From contig NZ_JAUSQZ010000001.1 in NCBI RefSeq assembly GCF_030811555.1, positions 7,189,241-7,253,240 on the forward strand: a DNA stretch of 64,000 nt, given 5' to 3'. The notes beneath the pieces were generated by a model, which worked only from the letters and a program-made list of their open reading frames with translations, did not search any database and had not been told where the DNA came from. The translations under genes and the position numbers were made by a program. Source of the stretch: Kineosporia succinea (lineage in GTDB: Bacteria; Actinomycetota; Actinomycetes; Actinomycetales; Kineosporiaceae). This document shows positions 43,501 through 51,793 of the stretch, one piece after another. Numbering within the stretch: the first letter of the stretch is position 1; each line of letters begins with the position of its first letter.

Positions 43501-45197
43501 CGCTCGTCGTACCCGTAACGGATCATCGTCACGTCGTCCGCGCCGTCGCGGCCGGCGAGGCGGAACTCGGTGATGTGGCCGTCCTGGCACTCCACGTCCA
43601 CGTGATACCCACCCGTGTGGGTGATCTCGGTGAGCCAGCCGGTGACCGCGTCGTAGCCGAGGTCGATCCGGTTGCCGTTGCGGTCGCTGACCGCGGCGAG
43701 CGGCAGCACCACACCCACCGGGCCCAGCTCCTCGGGGGGCGGGGCGAACCAGTACGTCAGGCCCGAGCCCGGGTCGGTCACGCTGTAGTGACCGTCACCG
43801 CGCCGTTTCAGGGGCATGCGCGGTCCCTCGTCGGGCAGCGCACTCTCACCGGGCGCCAGCGACGGGTACGACACCAGGACGGCCTCGCTGTACGCGAAAC
43901 ACACGCCCTGGGTGTCGACCTCGAGCCGCTGGTCGAGGAAGCTGCTCCACGACGGGCCGAACCAGCGGCCCACCCCGTAGGTCGAGGCGTAGGTGCGCTC
44001 CAGAACCATAGGGAGCAGGCCGGGAAGCTCGAAATCGGTCACCTGCATGACCATTTCGCCGTTGACCATGTCGACCGGGTCACGACCCAGGAAGCGGCAG
44101 GCAAAGGCCCGGGCCGCGAGTCTCGGGTTGGACAGGGCGGCGCGGACGCTTCCGCCCGCCGTCGCGATGGCGTGCGGGAAGGCCGTGACCACGTTGCGCA
44201 GCCCCTTGCCGGCCGACGAGGCCAGCACCCGGAACCCGCCCGGCGTGGTCAGTGCCCTGCCCAGCGGCCCCAGCGCCCGCCCGAACTTCGTCAGGCTGAC
44301 CACGCCGCGCCCGCCCGGGATCAGGCCCAGCGCGTTCAGGGCGACCGTGCCCAGCCCCACTTCCCCCTTGGCGTACTTCACCAGGCTGTCGCCGAACACC
44401 ACCGCCCCCGCCACGAGGGCGGCCGCCATCAGCGCCCACCCGACCGGCCCGGAGATGAACAGGGCCACGACCCCCGCCACCAGCGCCACCGCGCTGCACA
44501 GGTCCACGAACGCGTCCCACGACCGGAACGGCGCCGAGACGAAGTCCCAGGCCTTCTCCGCCCACGACTTGTTCTTCAGCCCGCTGTTCTCCAGCGAGTC
44601 GTCGATGCCCCGCGCCGCCCGGTCCTCGGCCTCGCCGCGCAGCGCCGCCGCCTGGTCGGCCAGGGTGCGGGCGCGGTCGAGGTCGCTGTCGGCGGTGCGG
44701 GCCCGGCTCGCGGCCTGGCGGATCTGCTCGCGGGTGTTCTCGTCGAGCTGCACCGTGGCCGCGTCGATCGTGGCCGGGCTCAGGCTCAGGCCGTTGTCGG
44801 CCAGGCCCTTCTGGTCGGCCGGCAGCAGCACCCGCAGATCCGAGATCGCCGCCCGGTAACGGGCATCGGCGTCGGTGCCGTCGGTCAGGGCTTGCCGGGC
44901 CTTGGTCTGGGCCCCGGACAGTTCTTCCGCGAACCGGGTGAGCGCGTTGCCGCACCCCCGGTAGGCGGTGCCCAGCTTGGACAGGTCGTCGGGCAACTGC
45001 GTCAGCGTCGAGGTGTACTCGGCCGCGTAGTCGCCCTCCATCTTCAGATCGCCGCTGGAAGAGGCCAGTGACCGCAACCGGGCGGTCTCCTGCTCGACCG
45101 TCGCCGCCTGGTTCAGCAGCTTCCGGCCCAGTGCCCGCGTGCCCTCGACATCGCCGGGCGCCGGGTCACTCCGGTCAAGAACAGCCCAGTTGGCCAC
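40569..45197 (-). CDS. type VII-exported Rhs polymorphic toxin with nucleotidyltransferase-like C-terminus
   Basis: 1542 residues. Residues 1-105 form a helical WXG100-like type VII signal domain (DPAPGDVEGTRALGRKL ... LPDDLSKLGTAYRGCGNALTRFAEEL). A hydrophobic stretch follows (about 225-272), then a DUF6531 module (DPVDMVNGEMVMQVTDFELP ... LERTYAS), about 25 YD repeats (YDxxGRL) and an Rhs core (LRFPGQYHDPESGLHYNLNR ... DPLGL, about 1320-1356). The tail of about 170 residues has GIRGSS and, some 25 residues later, ASDVDFLVVS. This GS...DxD arrangement is that of polymerase-beta-fold nucleotidyltransferases, so the toxin may attach nucleotides to RNA or protein. There is no HINT. It is encoded next to its WXG100 partners and a presumed immunity gene. 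Confidence 0.9.
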   Translation of the reverse strand: MANWAVLDRSDPAPGDVEGTRALGRKLLNQAATVEQETARLRSLASSSGDLKMEGDYAAEYTSTLTQLPDDLSKLGTAYRGCGNALTRFAEELSGAQTKARQALTDGTDADARYRAAISDLRVLLPADQKGLADNGLSLSPATIDAATVQLDENTREQIRQAASRARTADSDLDRARTLADQAAALRGEAEDRAARGIDDSLENSGLKNKSWAEKAWDFVSAPFRSWDAFVDLCSAVALVAGVVALFISGPVGWALMAAALVAGAVVFGDSLVKYAKGEVGLGTVALNALGLIPGGRGVVSLTKFGRALGPLGRALTTPGGFRVLASSAGKGLRNVVTAFPHAIATAGGSVRAALSNPRLAARAFACRFLGRDPVDMVNGEMVMQVTDFELPGLLPMVLERTYASTYGVGRWFGPSWSSFLDQRLEVDTQGVCFAYSEAVLVSYPSLAPGESALPDEGPRMPLKRRGDGHYSVTDPGSGLTYWFAPPPEELGPVGVVLPLAAVSDRNGNRIDLGYDAVTGWLTEITHTGGYHVDVECQDGHITEFRLAGRDGADDVTMIRYGYDERGRLTDVINSSGLPMKFGYDRHNRMTSWTDRNGTWYRYTYDGAGRVIRTAGSAHCFDGEMRYDSENRVTVEVNSLGAETTYHYNEDGQVVRVVDPLGHVTTTTWDRYHRRTSETDPLGRTVRWVFDEKNQLVETSRPDGLSTRIEYGESGLPVRAIQPDGTEWRHTYDDRGNLRSTTDPLGGTTRYARTDRGALLSVTDALGRSTTVACDEAGLPTSFADPSGAVTMLARDSFGRVCSRTDPQGRVVEFEWSVEGRLVGFRAPDGARQTWRHDPEGSLVEQVDALGQTTTFEQTYFDLPSVQTAPDGARITRTYDTELRPVTLTDARGLVWRYEYDPAGRLVRETDFDGRVLQYRYDAAGQLLERSNGAGEVTRMHRDVLGQVVRQESAADDLTFAYDPAGRLVRAVNRAARVEFDRDVLGRVLAETINGRTVASVYDAGGRRSARRTPSAAESHWRYDDADRPVALTAGDQVLAFGYDQAGDEVTRTLGAGATLTQSWSPGGRLTGQEVRSGEHRLSRGFVRRGDGHVTRVEGPEGVRRYTLDPLGRITGLDAGERSERYAYDAAGHRTAARHPGSGDDSTWETTGTRVSRAGRFRYDYDRDGQLVRKRQALLSGGFRVWLFTWDDQRRMTGVTTPDGARWEYRYDALGRRISKHRLDADGRIAERVLFAWDGVELAEQVVERSARVEVTTWDSAPEQVRPLVQRQRSASDAQFFAIVTDPVGTPTELVDETGRVWPQEPAHVWAAAGPDSLCPLRFPGQYHDPESGLHYNLNRYYDPDSAAYVSSDPLGLGGGSAPYGYPANPLSSADPLGLVDGNYSALQAGSRGTVYFGEGTVRGFRNAGEVIERMGNLRNRMLGAGYEDVFTGIRGSSITNVSSKGTAFRWSPPEGGLKASDVDFLVVSPKMEGELDRMFAHFKNGERMEIDEMAKHLPKVAGLLEGFGRETISQLGRKADGMLIRSSLFDSLEPGSFIRFP

Positions 45198-45239
45198 TGG
45201 TCCCCCTCCTCAGCTTCGTTCAGTGACGGATCGGCCGGA

Positions 45240-45530
45240 TCAGCCGGCCGCGGACCCCAGCTCGGAGTCGAGCTGCTGGTGCTTCTGGATGGCCGTGTTC
45301 AGGAACTGGGACATGCCCTCGAGGCCCTGGATCGCGTTGCTGGCCCCGGTGTTCCACTGCTGGTACGACTGCTGGAACCGGCCCGACGCCTGGTCGGTCA
45401 CGAAACCGCTGCTCACCAGCGCGTCCACCAGGCCCTTGAGACGGGTCAGGTTGGCCACCATCTCCTCGCGGCCGCTGTTCAGCTGCGTGGCGGTGCTCTG
45501 CAGGTCTTCGTACTTCACGCTGATCGACAT
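45240..45530 (-). CDS. WXG100-family protein (type VII secretion substrate/partner)
   Basis: A 96-residue helical-hairpin protein of exactly WXG100 size. The ATG at 45530 has AAGGGG upstream. It begins MSISVKYEDLQSTATQL. The central turn reads FVTDQASGRFQQSYQQW, the ASG-type variant of the family, with a Trp close by. The C-terminal helix follows (GLEGMSQFLNTAIQKH). It is probably co-exported with, or acts as targeting partner for, the Rhs toxin encoded 42 nt downstream. Confidence 0.88.
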   Translation of the reverse strand: MSISVKYEDLQSTATQLNSGREEMVANLTRLKGLVDALVSSGFVTDQASGRFQQSYQQWNTGASNAIQGLEGMSQFLNTAIQKHQQLDSELGSAAG

Positions 45531-45553
45531 GACTACCCCTTGTTCTCGTTGGT

Positions 45554-46126
45554 TTACCTGGTGGTGCTGACCTGGCCGGCCCACGCGAACGTGCTGCTGA
45601 TCGCGTCGAACAGGTCCAGCCAGGATTCGGTGAGCTCGGTCTGGGGGCTGGTCAGCGCGATGCTGACCACTCCCCCGCCGGGTGCCGGGAGCAGGGTCTG
45701 CATGCTCACGCAGTCCACGGTGCGCTCGCCCAGCCGGACCGCCTCGACGCCCCGGACCCGCACCGCGGGCCCGGCCGGGATCTCGACGACCGCGACCGTG
45801 CGGCGCTCGCTCGCGGTGATCTGCGAGGCGATCGCCTCGACCGAGTTGTCGGCCGCGCCCTCGGTGTGGAACACCATGAGCATCGCGGTGAGCACGGCCT
45901 CGTCCTGCGGCTGCGTCATCGCCGCGCACATCACGGCGCCCTGCCGTTCCGCCTGCTCGGCGGCCTCCCGCAGGGCCTTCAGCAGCGGCCCCCGGAACTT
46001 CGCGAGCCGAGCGTCGCCGGCGATCCGGCCGTCGACCAGCCGGGCCAGGTCGCCCGTGCGGGTCGCCCGCCAGACGTCGAACTCGAACCAGACCGGAGGG
46101 ACGCGGATGGTGAACTCGGGTTTCAC
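45554..46126 (-). CDS. conserved-looking unknown protein of the type VII-like locus
   Basis: A 190-residue cytoplasmic alpha/beta protein. Its GTG start at 46126 overlaps the stop of the upstream WXG100-like gene (GTGA), and the WXG100 gene follows after 23 nt. Recognisable stretches are VPPVWFEFDVWRATRTGDLA, VLTAMLMVFHTEG and a C-terminal SWLDLFDAISSTFAWAG. Being placed between two WXG100-type genes suggests a substrate chaperone (EspG-like in role, not in visible sequence). There is a loose pattern resemblance to the acidic protein at 55655-56254. I do not recognise the family. Confidence 0.75.
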   Translation of the reverse strand: MKPEFTIRVPPVWFEFDVWRATRTGDLARLVDGRIAGDARLAKFRGPLLKALREAAEQAERQGAVMCAAMTQPQDEAVLTAMLMVFHTEGAADNSVEAIASQITASERRTVAVVEIPAGPAVRVRGVEAVRLGERTVDCVSMQTLLPAPGGGVVSIALTSPQTELTESWLDLFDAISSTFAWAGQVSTTR

Positions 46127-46455
46127 GCCGCACCCGCCGCGGCCTGGGCCTGCGACTGCGCCGCGGCCGGGTCGACCGTGGCCGCGTCGGCCAGCCCCTG
46201 GTCGAGCTGCTGGGCCCCCGTCGCCAGGCCGGACATCATGCCCGAGGCCCGCTCGAGCATCCCGTCGAGCTTCTCCCGCACGTCCGAGGACTGGTCGGCG
46301 AAGTCGTCCAGCGCACGCTGCACCCGGGCCGAGCCGGTCACCCCGCCGCCCGAGCCGAACACGTTCTTCAGGTCGTTGAACGAGTTACGGATGTCCGCGA
46401 GGTTGCGGGCCACCTGGCCGGCGACCTGTGCGTCGACGCCGAAAGCGTCCGCCAT
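46123..46455 (-). CDS. WXG100-like helical protein
   Basis: A 110-residue, mostly helical protein. The ATG at 46455 is preceded by GGAGGAAA. It reads MADAFGVDAQVAGQVARNLA ... NDLKNVFGSGGGVTGSARVQ ... RALDDFADQSSDVREKLDGM, a two-helix hairpin with a Gly-rich turn, then an Ala/Gln-rich tail. Size, fold and position make it the likely heterodimer partner of the WXG100 protein at 45240-45530. It has no Trp-x-Gly motif. Confidence 0.75.
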   Translation of the reverse strand: MADAFGVDAQVAGQVARNLADIRNSFNDLKNVFGSGGGVTGSARVQRALDDFADQSSDVREKLDGMLERASGMMSGLATGAQQLDQGLADAATVDPAAAQSQAQAAAGAA

Positions 46456-46549
46456 GATCTTTCCTCCCTCACTCGTCCCGGTGCCCTGCGTGTGACCGAA
46501 GAACACCAGGGCCTGCTGAAGACCCGCTGAAGGCGGGCTTCGGTGGCAC

Positions 46550-48241
46550 TCACCGCGTCGTCCTGAAGCACCGCCGCTCCGAGGTCGACAACCGGGGTCC
46601 GGTGGCACTCCCCGTGCCGGTCGGGTCGGTCGCGTCGGTCGGGGCGATGGTGGACGTGGTGGTCGCCGGGGAGGCCGACGCCGCCGGCGCTCCGGTTCCG
46701 TAGAGCACGTCCAGTTTCAGGCAGTACCGGGTGCCCGGCTCGAGATCGGTGATCACCGCCGAAAGGGCCTTGACCTCGGCGTCTTCCAGCCACCAGGACT
46801 TGCCGTCCTCGATGGAGACGCGGGTCGGGTAGTCGAACCGGCCCGACGTGCTCCAGGCGATGGTGATGCTCGTGGGGCTGCTGTCGACGCGGCGCAGGCC
46901 GTTGACCGTCGGTGCCTCCAACGTCGGCGAGGGATCGGGGGTTTCGTCGCCGTCACCCTCCCCGCGCGGGACCAGGAACGTCAGCGCCACCAGCACGAGC
47001 ACGAGCGTGGTGACGCCACTGAGCGCCGCGGTGCCCAGGCGCCGTTTCCACGACCAGCCGGTCTTGCGGTCGCGGGACGGGTCGTGGTTGAGCACCGTCG
47101 CGGCGTCCGGGCTGCCGGTGACCTCGGACGAGAACGTGCCCCGGCCGCTCGGCCCGGGGTTCGGGACCAGGGTCGACTCTTCCTGCGGGTCGGCCGGTTC
47201 CGCGTCGAACGGCAGCAGCGGCGCGACCGGCTGGGCCCGCCGGCCGGTGGTGTGGTCGGGGGCCTGAGACGAAAAGCTGCCCGGGGTGCCGGGGAACGGG
47301 TCCGGCTCCGGGCGGGCGTCTCGGGGGCCCTGCGGGGCGGGTGGACGCGGTGGGGCCGTGATCACGCCGGGCGCCGTGGTCGTGGGCAGCCCGAGCTCCC
47401 GCTCGACCTCCTGCAGCCGGGCGACGAACTCGAGGCTGTCGGGCCGGTCCTCGGGACGGCTCGCGAGGCTCGCGGCGAGCAGGTCGGTGAGTGACGAGGG
47501 GACGTCGTTGCGCACGAAAGGCGGTGGTGCGCCCCGGAACCGCTGCTGGATGGACGCCAGCGTGTTGCCCGGGTCGACCGGGTAGGGCGGGCGCCCGGCC
47601 AGCGCGGCGTAGAGCGTGGAACCCAGCGACCAGATGTCGGCCCGGGGTGTCGGCTCCTCGTAGGCCATCACCTCGGGGGCCGCGTGCACCGGGGTCCAGG
47701 CGACCGTCGCGGTGCCCGCCTGGCGCGCGTCCACCGCGATGCCGAAGTCCGCCAGCACCGGCTCGTTGAGCGCGGTGAGCAGGATGTTGCCGGGTTTGAT
47801 GTCCCGGTGCAGCAACTGGTGACGGTGGACGTACGCGAGGGCGGACGTCACCTTCACGGCGAACGGCAGCAGGACGGCCGTGGGCATCGGGCCGCTCTCA
47901 CGCAGCCCGTCGGCCAGCGAACCGCCCTCGTACCAGCGCATCATGAGGAACGGCTCGCCGCTGCGGGTGAGGCCGTGGTGGTACACGTCGACGATGTGCG
48001 GGTGCTCGCCGAGCATGCCGGTCATGCCCATCTCGCGGCTGAACCGCTCGCGCATGCGCGGGTCGAGGCCGTCGGACGTGACGATCTTGATCGCCACGGT
48101 GCGGCTCAGCGCGGGCTGGAACGCCTTGTAGATCCGGCTGAACCCGCCGCTGGCGACGGCGGTCATGTGGGTCACGCCGTCGAGTTCCGGGATGGTCTCG
48201 ACCAGCCGCGACGCCTCCGCCGGGGAGATCCGCTCGCTCAC
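46550..48241 (-). CDS. membrane Ser/Thr protein kinase with extracellular FN3 domain
   Basis: 563 residues from the GTG at 48241, whose GTGA overlaps the upstream stop. The kinase domain (about 20-275) is complete: SGGFSRIYKAF, VAIK, HRDIKPGN, ADFGIA and HAAPE. A long Pro-rich linker follows, one membrane helix (about 400-425, LVLVLVALTFLV) and an outside FN3-like domain (PTVNGLRRVDSSPTSITIAW ... LEPGTRYCLKLDVLY) instead of the usual PASTA repeats. It probably phosphorylates a protein read by the FHA domain of the EccC-like ATPase. No PP2C phosphatase is encoded in the cluster. Confidence 0.92.
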   Translation of the reverse strand: MSERISPAEASRLVETIPELDGVTHMTAVASGGFSRIYKAFQPALSRTVAIKIVTSDGLDPRMRERFSREMGMTGMLGEHPHIVDVYHHGLTRSGEPFLMMRWYEGGSLADGLRESGPMPTAVLLPFAVKVTSALAYVHRHQLLHRDIKPGNILLTALNEPVLADFGIAVDARQAGTATVAWTPVHAAPEVMAYEEPTPRADIWSLGSTLYAALAGRPPYPVDPGNTLASIQQRFRGAPPPFVRNDVPSSLTDLLAASLASRPEDRPDSLEFVARLQEVERELGLPTTTAPGVITAPPRPPAPQGPRDARPEPDPFPGTPGSFSSQAPDHTTGRRAQPVAPLLPFDAEPADPQEESTLVPNPGPSGRGTFSSEVTGSPDAATVLNHDPSRDRKTGWSWKRRLGTAALSGVTTLVLVLVALTFLVPRGEGDGDETPDPSPTLEAPTVNGLRRVDSSPTSITIAWSTSGRFDYPTRVSIEDGKSWWLEDAEVKALSAVITDLEPGTRYCLKLDVLYGTGAPAASASPATTTSTIAPTDATDPTGTGSATGPRLSTSERRCFRTTR

Positions 48242-50421
48242 GCCCACCTCCGCCGGCGCGGGTCGGCGCGGCGCAGGACACGGCGCCAGACCGGGGTGAG
48301 GCCGGACAGGTGTTTCTCGATGGCGCGCAGCCGGTTCCAGGCGTCGTTCGGCCCACCGGGCCCCGGGCCGTAGACCTCGGCGTCGACCAGGCCGGCCAGG
48401 GTCTTCGCGTCCGGGGCGGTGCGGGCGTCGAGGTCTTCGAGCGTGCGGCGGATCTCCTGGGTGGTGCGCCCGGCGCTCGGGTGGCCGAGATCGGCCAGCC
48501 GGTCGAGCAGTTCGGCCCAGGCCCCGAGCGGGCCGGCGCCCCGGCGGCGCCGGCGGCGGTTCAGGGTGAGCACGAGACCCGCGAGGGGCAGCAGCACCAG
48601 CAGGGCGCCGAGACCGATGCCGAGACCGACGAGAGGGGCGGCCGACGAGCTCGCCTCGTCGCCACCGGCGTCACCGGCGGCGCTGCGGTCGGGGTCGGTC
48701 GCGTCGTCCTCGTCGTTCGGCTGCGTCGGGGGTTTCGTGGTGCTCTCCTGCTTCTCCTCCTGGCGGGACGGGCCGGAGCCGGTGCGGTCGGGCACGGCGT
48801 CGAACGCGACCCAGCCCGCGCCGTCGAGCCAGATCTCGGGCCAGGCGGTCGCGTCGCCGAAGGTCACCGTGACGCGGCCGGACTTGTCGGGTGTGCCGGC
48901 CTCGAACCCGGCTGCGACCCGCGCGGGCAGGCCGAGGCTGCGGGCCATCAGCACGTAGGCGGTGGCGAACTGGTCGGGCGTGCCGTTGCCGCCGGTGCTG
49001 CCCAGCAGTTCGGTCACCCGGGCGCAGCTGGTGCCGGGTTCGGCGTCCGGGTCCAGACGCAGCGCAGCGGTGTCGTGGAACCAGGTCTGCAGGGCCTCGG
49101 CCTGGGCGAAGGCGCCCGGGCCGGCCTGTTCCACGGCGGTGGAGGCCAGGGTGAGGAGACTGGCGTCGGTGCAGCCGTTGAGGGCCCGGCTCGCCGCCCC
49201 GGCCCCGGTGCCACCGGCGGACGCGCGGTCGAGCCCGGTGCGGGAGGGCAGCGCGACGGTCTGCTCGTAGGTGCCGTGCACGCCGTCCGGGTCGACGAGG
49301 GTCTCGCCGGTCAGGTCGTAGGTCATGCCCGGGCGGGCCAGGTGCCGCAGCCGGCCGGAGACCGGCACGTAGACGCCGTCGAGGTCGCCGGGGGTCACGC
49401 TGACCCGGGCCGTGCCGGTGGTCTCGGCCTCGCCCACGGGCAGGTCGTAGCCGATCGGCACGGCCGGGGTGCTGCTGGTCCAGCGGATGCCGTCGTAGGT
49501 GTCGAGCGCGGCGATGCGCCAGGGCTGCGGGTCGGCCCGCCAGGAGCTGTCGACGGTGGCGGTGAAGGCGATGTCGCGGGAATGGCGCAGCCAGCCGGCG
49601 ATCTCGTCCATCGGGGCGGTCGGCTGCTCGGCGCGCAGCGGCGGGGCGGTGAGGTGGCGCGGGTCGAGCGGGTCGCGGGCGGCACCGGACGCGAGGAGCC
49701 CGGCGGCACAGCCCAGCGCGAGCACGACGGCGGTCACCGCGGCGGGCACGAGGCGCGGGCGGGGCAGCACCAGCAGGCCGACGGCGATCACGAACGGCAG
49801 GCTCACCCGCAGCGGCGAGCCGGCGCCCCCGACCCCGCAGACCAGCCCGGTGACGAGGAGGCAGGCGGCCGGGGCGGCGAGCGCGAGACCACCGCGGGTG
49901 CGGGCGATCGCGGCGGTGACGGCGGCGGCGAGGGCGCACAGCACGGCGTACTGCGGGAGCAGGTCGGGGGCCGGCGGGGCGGGCAGGGTGGTGGTGAGGA
50001 TGCGGGCCAGGCCGCCGGTCAGGGAGCTGACGACGCCGTTGACCGCGTCGGCCGGGGACGTGGCGCGGGGCACGGCGACGCTGAGGGCGGTAACGAGCCC
50101 GGCCGTGGCGGCCGCGAGCAGCCAGAGCACGGTGCGCACGAGGGGACGTGCGAGTGTCTGCGGGTGCGTGGCCTTGTCGGCCAGCACCACGGCGCCGGTG
50201 CCGAGCAGCGCGCCCGCGAGCGCGGGGACGGGCAGGGACTGCGCCGGGTAGATGCGCCACCAGGCCCAGGCGCCGGCGAGCACGGTGAGCAGGCCGAGGA
50301 GGACGCGAACGGTGGACGCGTCGCCCGGGCCGGCGCGCCGGGGCGTTTCGGTCGTGGGCGGCCCGGGCTGCGGAGCCCGGGGCGCGGGGCGGGTGGGGGC
50401 GTCGAGAACGGGGGCGCTCAT
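48238..50421 (-). CDS. TgpA-like membrane protein with degenerate transglutaminase-like domain
   Basis: 727 residues: about seven membrane helices in the N-terminal 230 residues, an outside region with a transglutaminase-like fold (about 440-545), another helix (about 620) and a cytoplasmic tail. In active TgpA-type proteins the catalytic Cys lies in a GxCxxFA block and the His in a DAHAW block. Here these read GTPDQFATAYVLMAR and DATAWPEIW, so Cys and His are both missing; only the Asp (AFDAVP) remains. It may be a structural peptide-binding partner rather than an enzyme. It is coupled by ATGA/GTGA overlaps to its neighbours in the MoxR-DUF58 module. Confidence 0.88.
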   Translation of the reverse strand: MSAPVLDAPTRPAPRAPQPGPPTTETPRRAGPGDASTVRVLLGLLTVLAGAWAWWRIYPAQSLPVPALAGALLGTGAVVLADKATHPQTLARPLVRTVLWLLAAATAGLVTALSVAVPRATSPADAVNGVVSSLTGGLARILTTTLPAPPAPDLLPQYAVLCALAAAVTAAIARTRGGLALAAPAACLLVTGLVCGVGGAGSPLRVSLPFVIAVGLLVLPRPRLVPAAVTAVVLALGCAAGLLASGAARDPLDPRHLTAPPLRAEQPTAPMDEIAGWLRHSRDIAFTATVDSSWRADPQPWRIAALDTYDGIRWTSSTPAVPIGYDLPVGEAETTGTARVSVTPGDLDGVYVPVSGRLRHLARPGMTYDLTGETLVDPDGVHGTYEQTVALPSRTGLDRASAGGTGAGAASRALNGCTDASLLTLASTAVEQAGPGAFAQAEALQTWFHDTAALRLDPDAEPGTSCARVTELLGSTGGNGTPDQFATAYVLMARSLGLPARVAAGFEAGTPDKSGRVTVTFGDATAWPEIWLDGAGWVAFDAVPDRTGSGPSRQEEKQESTTKPPTQPNDEDDATDPDRSAAGDAGGDEASSSAAPLVGLGIGLGALLVLLPLAGLVLTLNRRRRRRGAGPLGAWAELLDRLADLGHPSAGRTTQEIRRTLEDLDARTAPDAKTLAGLVDAEVYGPGPGGPNDAWNRLRAIEKHLSGLTPVWRRVLRRADPRRRRWA

Positions 50422-50564
50422 GCCTGCCCCCGTCCGGGAACGGCCGGGACGACGGCTGAGCAGTCACCGGGACTGACCCGGCCAGGCGACCGGGCCGGGA
50501 CTCTCGGGCCGACCGAGCCCGGCGCGTCCACCATCGGGCCGGTGGGGACCGTCGCGGATCTCAT
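50418..50564 (-). CDS. 48-residue translationally coupled small ORF
   Basis: This ORF exactly fills the gap between the DUF58 and TgpA-like genes. Its ATG (50564-50562) overlaps the DUF58 stop as ATGA, and its stop (50420-50418) overlaps the TgpA ATG as ATGA. The frame is clean over 48 codons. The product begins MRSATVPTGPMVDAPG, is rich in Pro, Gly, Val, Ala and Arg, has one Cys and no membrane segment. The double overlap suggests it is translated, perhaps mainly to couple the two big genes. I know no family for it. Confidence 0.55.
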   Translation of the reverse strand: MRSATVPTGPMVDAPGSVGPRVPARSPGRVSPGDCSAVVPAVPGRGQA

Positions 50565-51793
50565 GCCCACCGCCGGTTCCAGGACAGGGCCAGATCGGCG
50601 GCGGTGGCTTCGGCGAGAACGGTGATCCCGGCGTCGGCGGGGCGGCTGTTCGGCGTGGCGTCGGGGTCGATGACGGCGGCGACGACCGTGCCCCAGCCCT
50701 GCCGCAGCGCGCTCAGGCCGGGCATCTCGCCGACGGCGTTGCGGCCGAGCACGGCCACCGCGCTGCGACCGCCGCGCAGGGCGCTCTGCTGCGCGGCCGC
50801 GCCCAGGCCCCCCGAGGTGGAGGACGCGGGGGTCACGCCGGCGAGTCCGTCGAGGACGGTCGCGGCGGAGCCGGCCAGGCTGGTGCCGCCGACCGTGGTG
50901 ACGCGCACGGTGACGGCGGCCTCGAAGGCCATGGCCGCGACCGAGGCGGCGAACGAGACGGCCTGCTCGAAGTCGTTCTCCGAGGTGTAGGAGGCCGGGC
51001 GGTCGTCGAGGAGGATGAGGATGTCGCTGCGGGTGCTGTCGACGTGCGTGCGCACGGTCAGCGGGCCGCCGCGGGCGAGGCCCTTCCAGTGGATGATGCG
51101 GAGGTCGTCGCCGAGCACGTACTCGCGCAGGCCGGAGAACGTCACGCCGCTCTCGGCGCCCGAGGTGGTGCGGGGGCCCTCGATGTCACGCGAGCGGCCC
51201 TGGGCGGGCTGGCGCAGCGGGTGCACGACGGGACGCACGACGAGCTGCAGGATCTCGCCGGCCTCGCGGCGGCGGTGGGCCAGGTCGGCGAGGTCGTGCT
51301 GGTGCAGGCGCAGCGGGCCGACCGGGAACACCCCGCGGCGGCTGGTGTCGAGTTCGTAGACCACGCGCCGCACGTCACCGCCGCCGGACGGGACCGGGAT
51401 CTCGTGGCGGCGCCCGCCGACGGTGTCGACCGCGCGCATCGACCGGCCGCGCCCGCGCATGTGGATCTGCAGCATGCCCATGGCGGTCTCGCCGACGCTG
51501 ACGCGCTGCGGGGCGATGCTGCGCTCGACGCGCGCCGAGACCCGCACGACGACCTGGGCCACGGCGACGAGCACGAGCAGGCCGGCGGCTCCGGCCAGAC
51601 CGAACAGTTCGTCGTAGCCCAGGGTGAAACCGCCGACGAGGCAGACGATCGCGGCGACGAGAAGGCCCCGGCCGGCCGGGCTGAGACGGATCCGGCCCAG
51701 GTCGACGCTCTCCGGGGCGCCGAGGCCTCGCGGGGCGTCGAGGGCGCCTGTCGCAGCGGCACCGGGCCCGGCGGACGGCCCGGTCGTCGTCAC
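50561..51793 (-). CDS. DUF58 (vWA-like) membrane-anchored protein
   Basis: 410 residues. The GTG at 51793 overlaps the MoxR stop (GTGA); a GTG one codon upstream is also possible. Two hydrophobic helices near residues 40-85 are followed by a domain with the DUF58 hallmark EYVLGDDLRIIHWKGLAR and a vWA-like part (DILILLDDRPAS, AVAVLGR). DUF58 proteins work with MoxR AAA+ ATPases, probably in assembling or maturing membrane or periplasmic complexes. It forms the core of the MoxR-DUF58-TgpA cassette. Confidence 0.9.
   Translation of the reverse strand: MTTTGPSAGPGAAATGALDAPRGLGAPESVDLGRIRLSPAGRGLLVAAIVCLVGGFTLGYDELFGLAGAAGLLVLVAVAQVVVRVSARVERSIAPQRVSVGETAMGMLQIHMRGRGRSMRAVDTVGGRRHEIPVPSGGGDVRRVVYELDTSRRGVFPVGPLRLHQHDLADLAHRRREAGEILQLVVRPVVHPLRQPAQGRSRDIEGPRTTSGAESGVTFSGLREYVLGDDLRIIHWKGLARGGPLTVRTHVDSTRSDILILLDDRPASYTSENDFEQAVSFAASVAAMAFEAAVTVRVTTVGGTSLAGSAATVLDGLAGVTPASSTSGGLGAAAQQSALRGGRSAVAVLGRNAVGEMPGLSALRQGWGTVVAAVIDPDATPNSRPADAGITVLAEATAADLALSWNRRWA

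Noticed and set aside
40473-45071. A 1532-codon open frame on the plus strand opposite the type VII Rhs toxin
   Set aside because: It is Pro/Arg/Val/Gly-rich, lacks domains and is antisense to clear YD repeats and WXG-like sequence.
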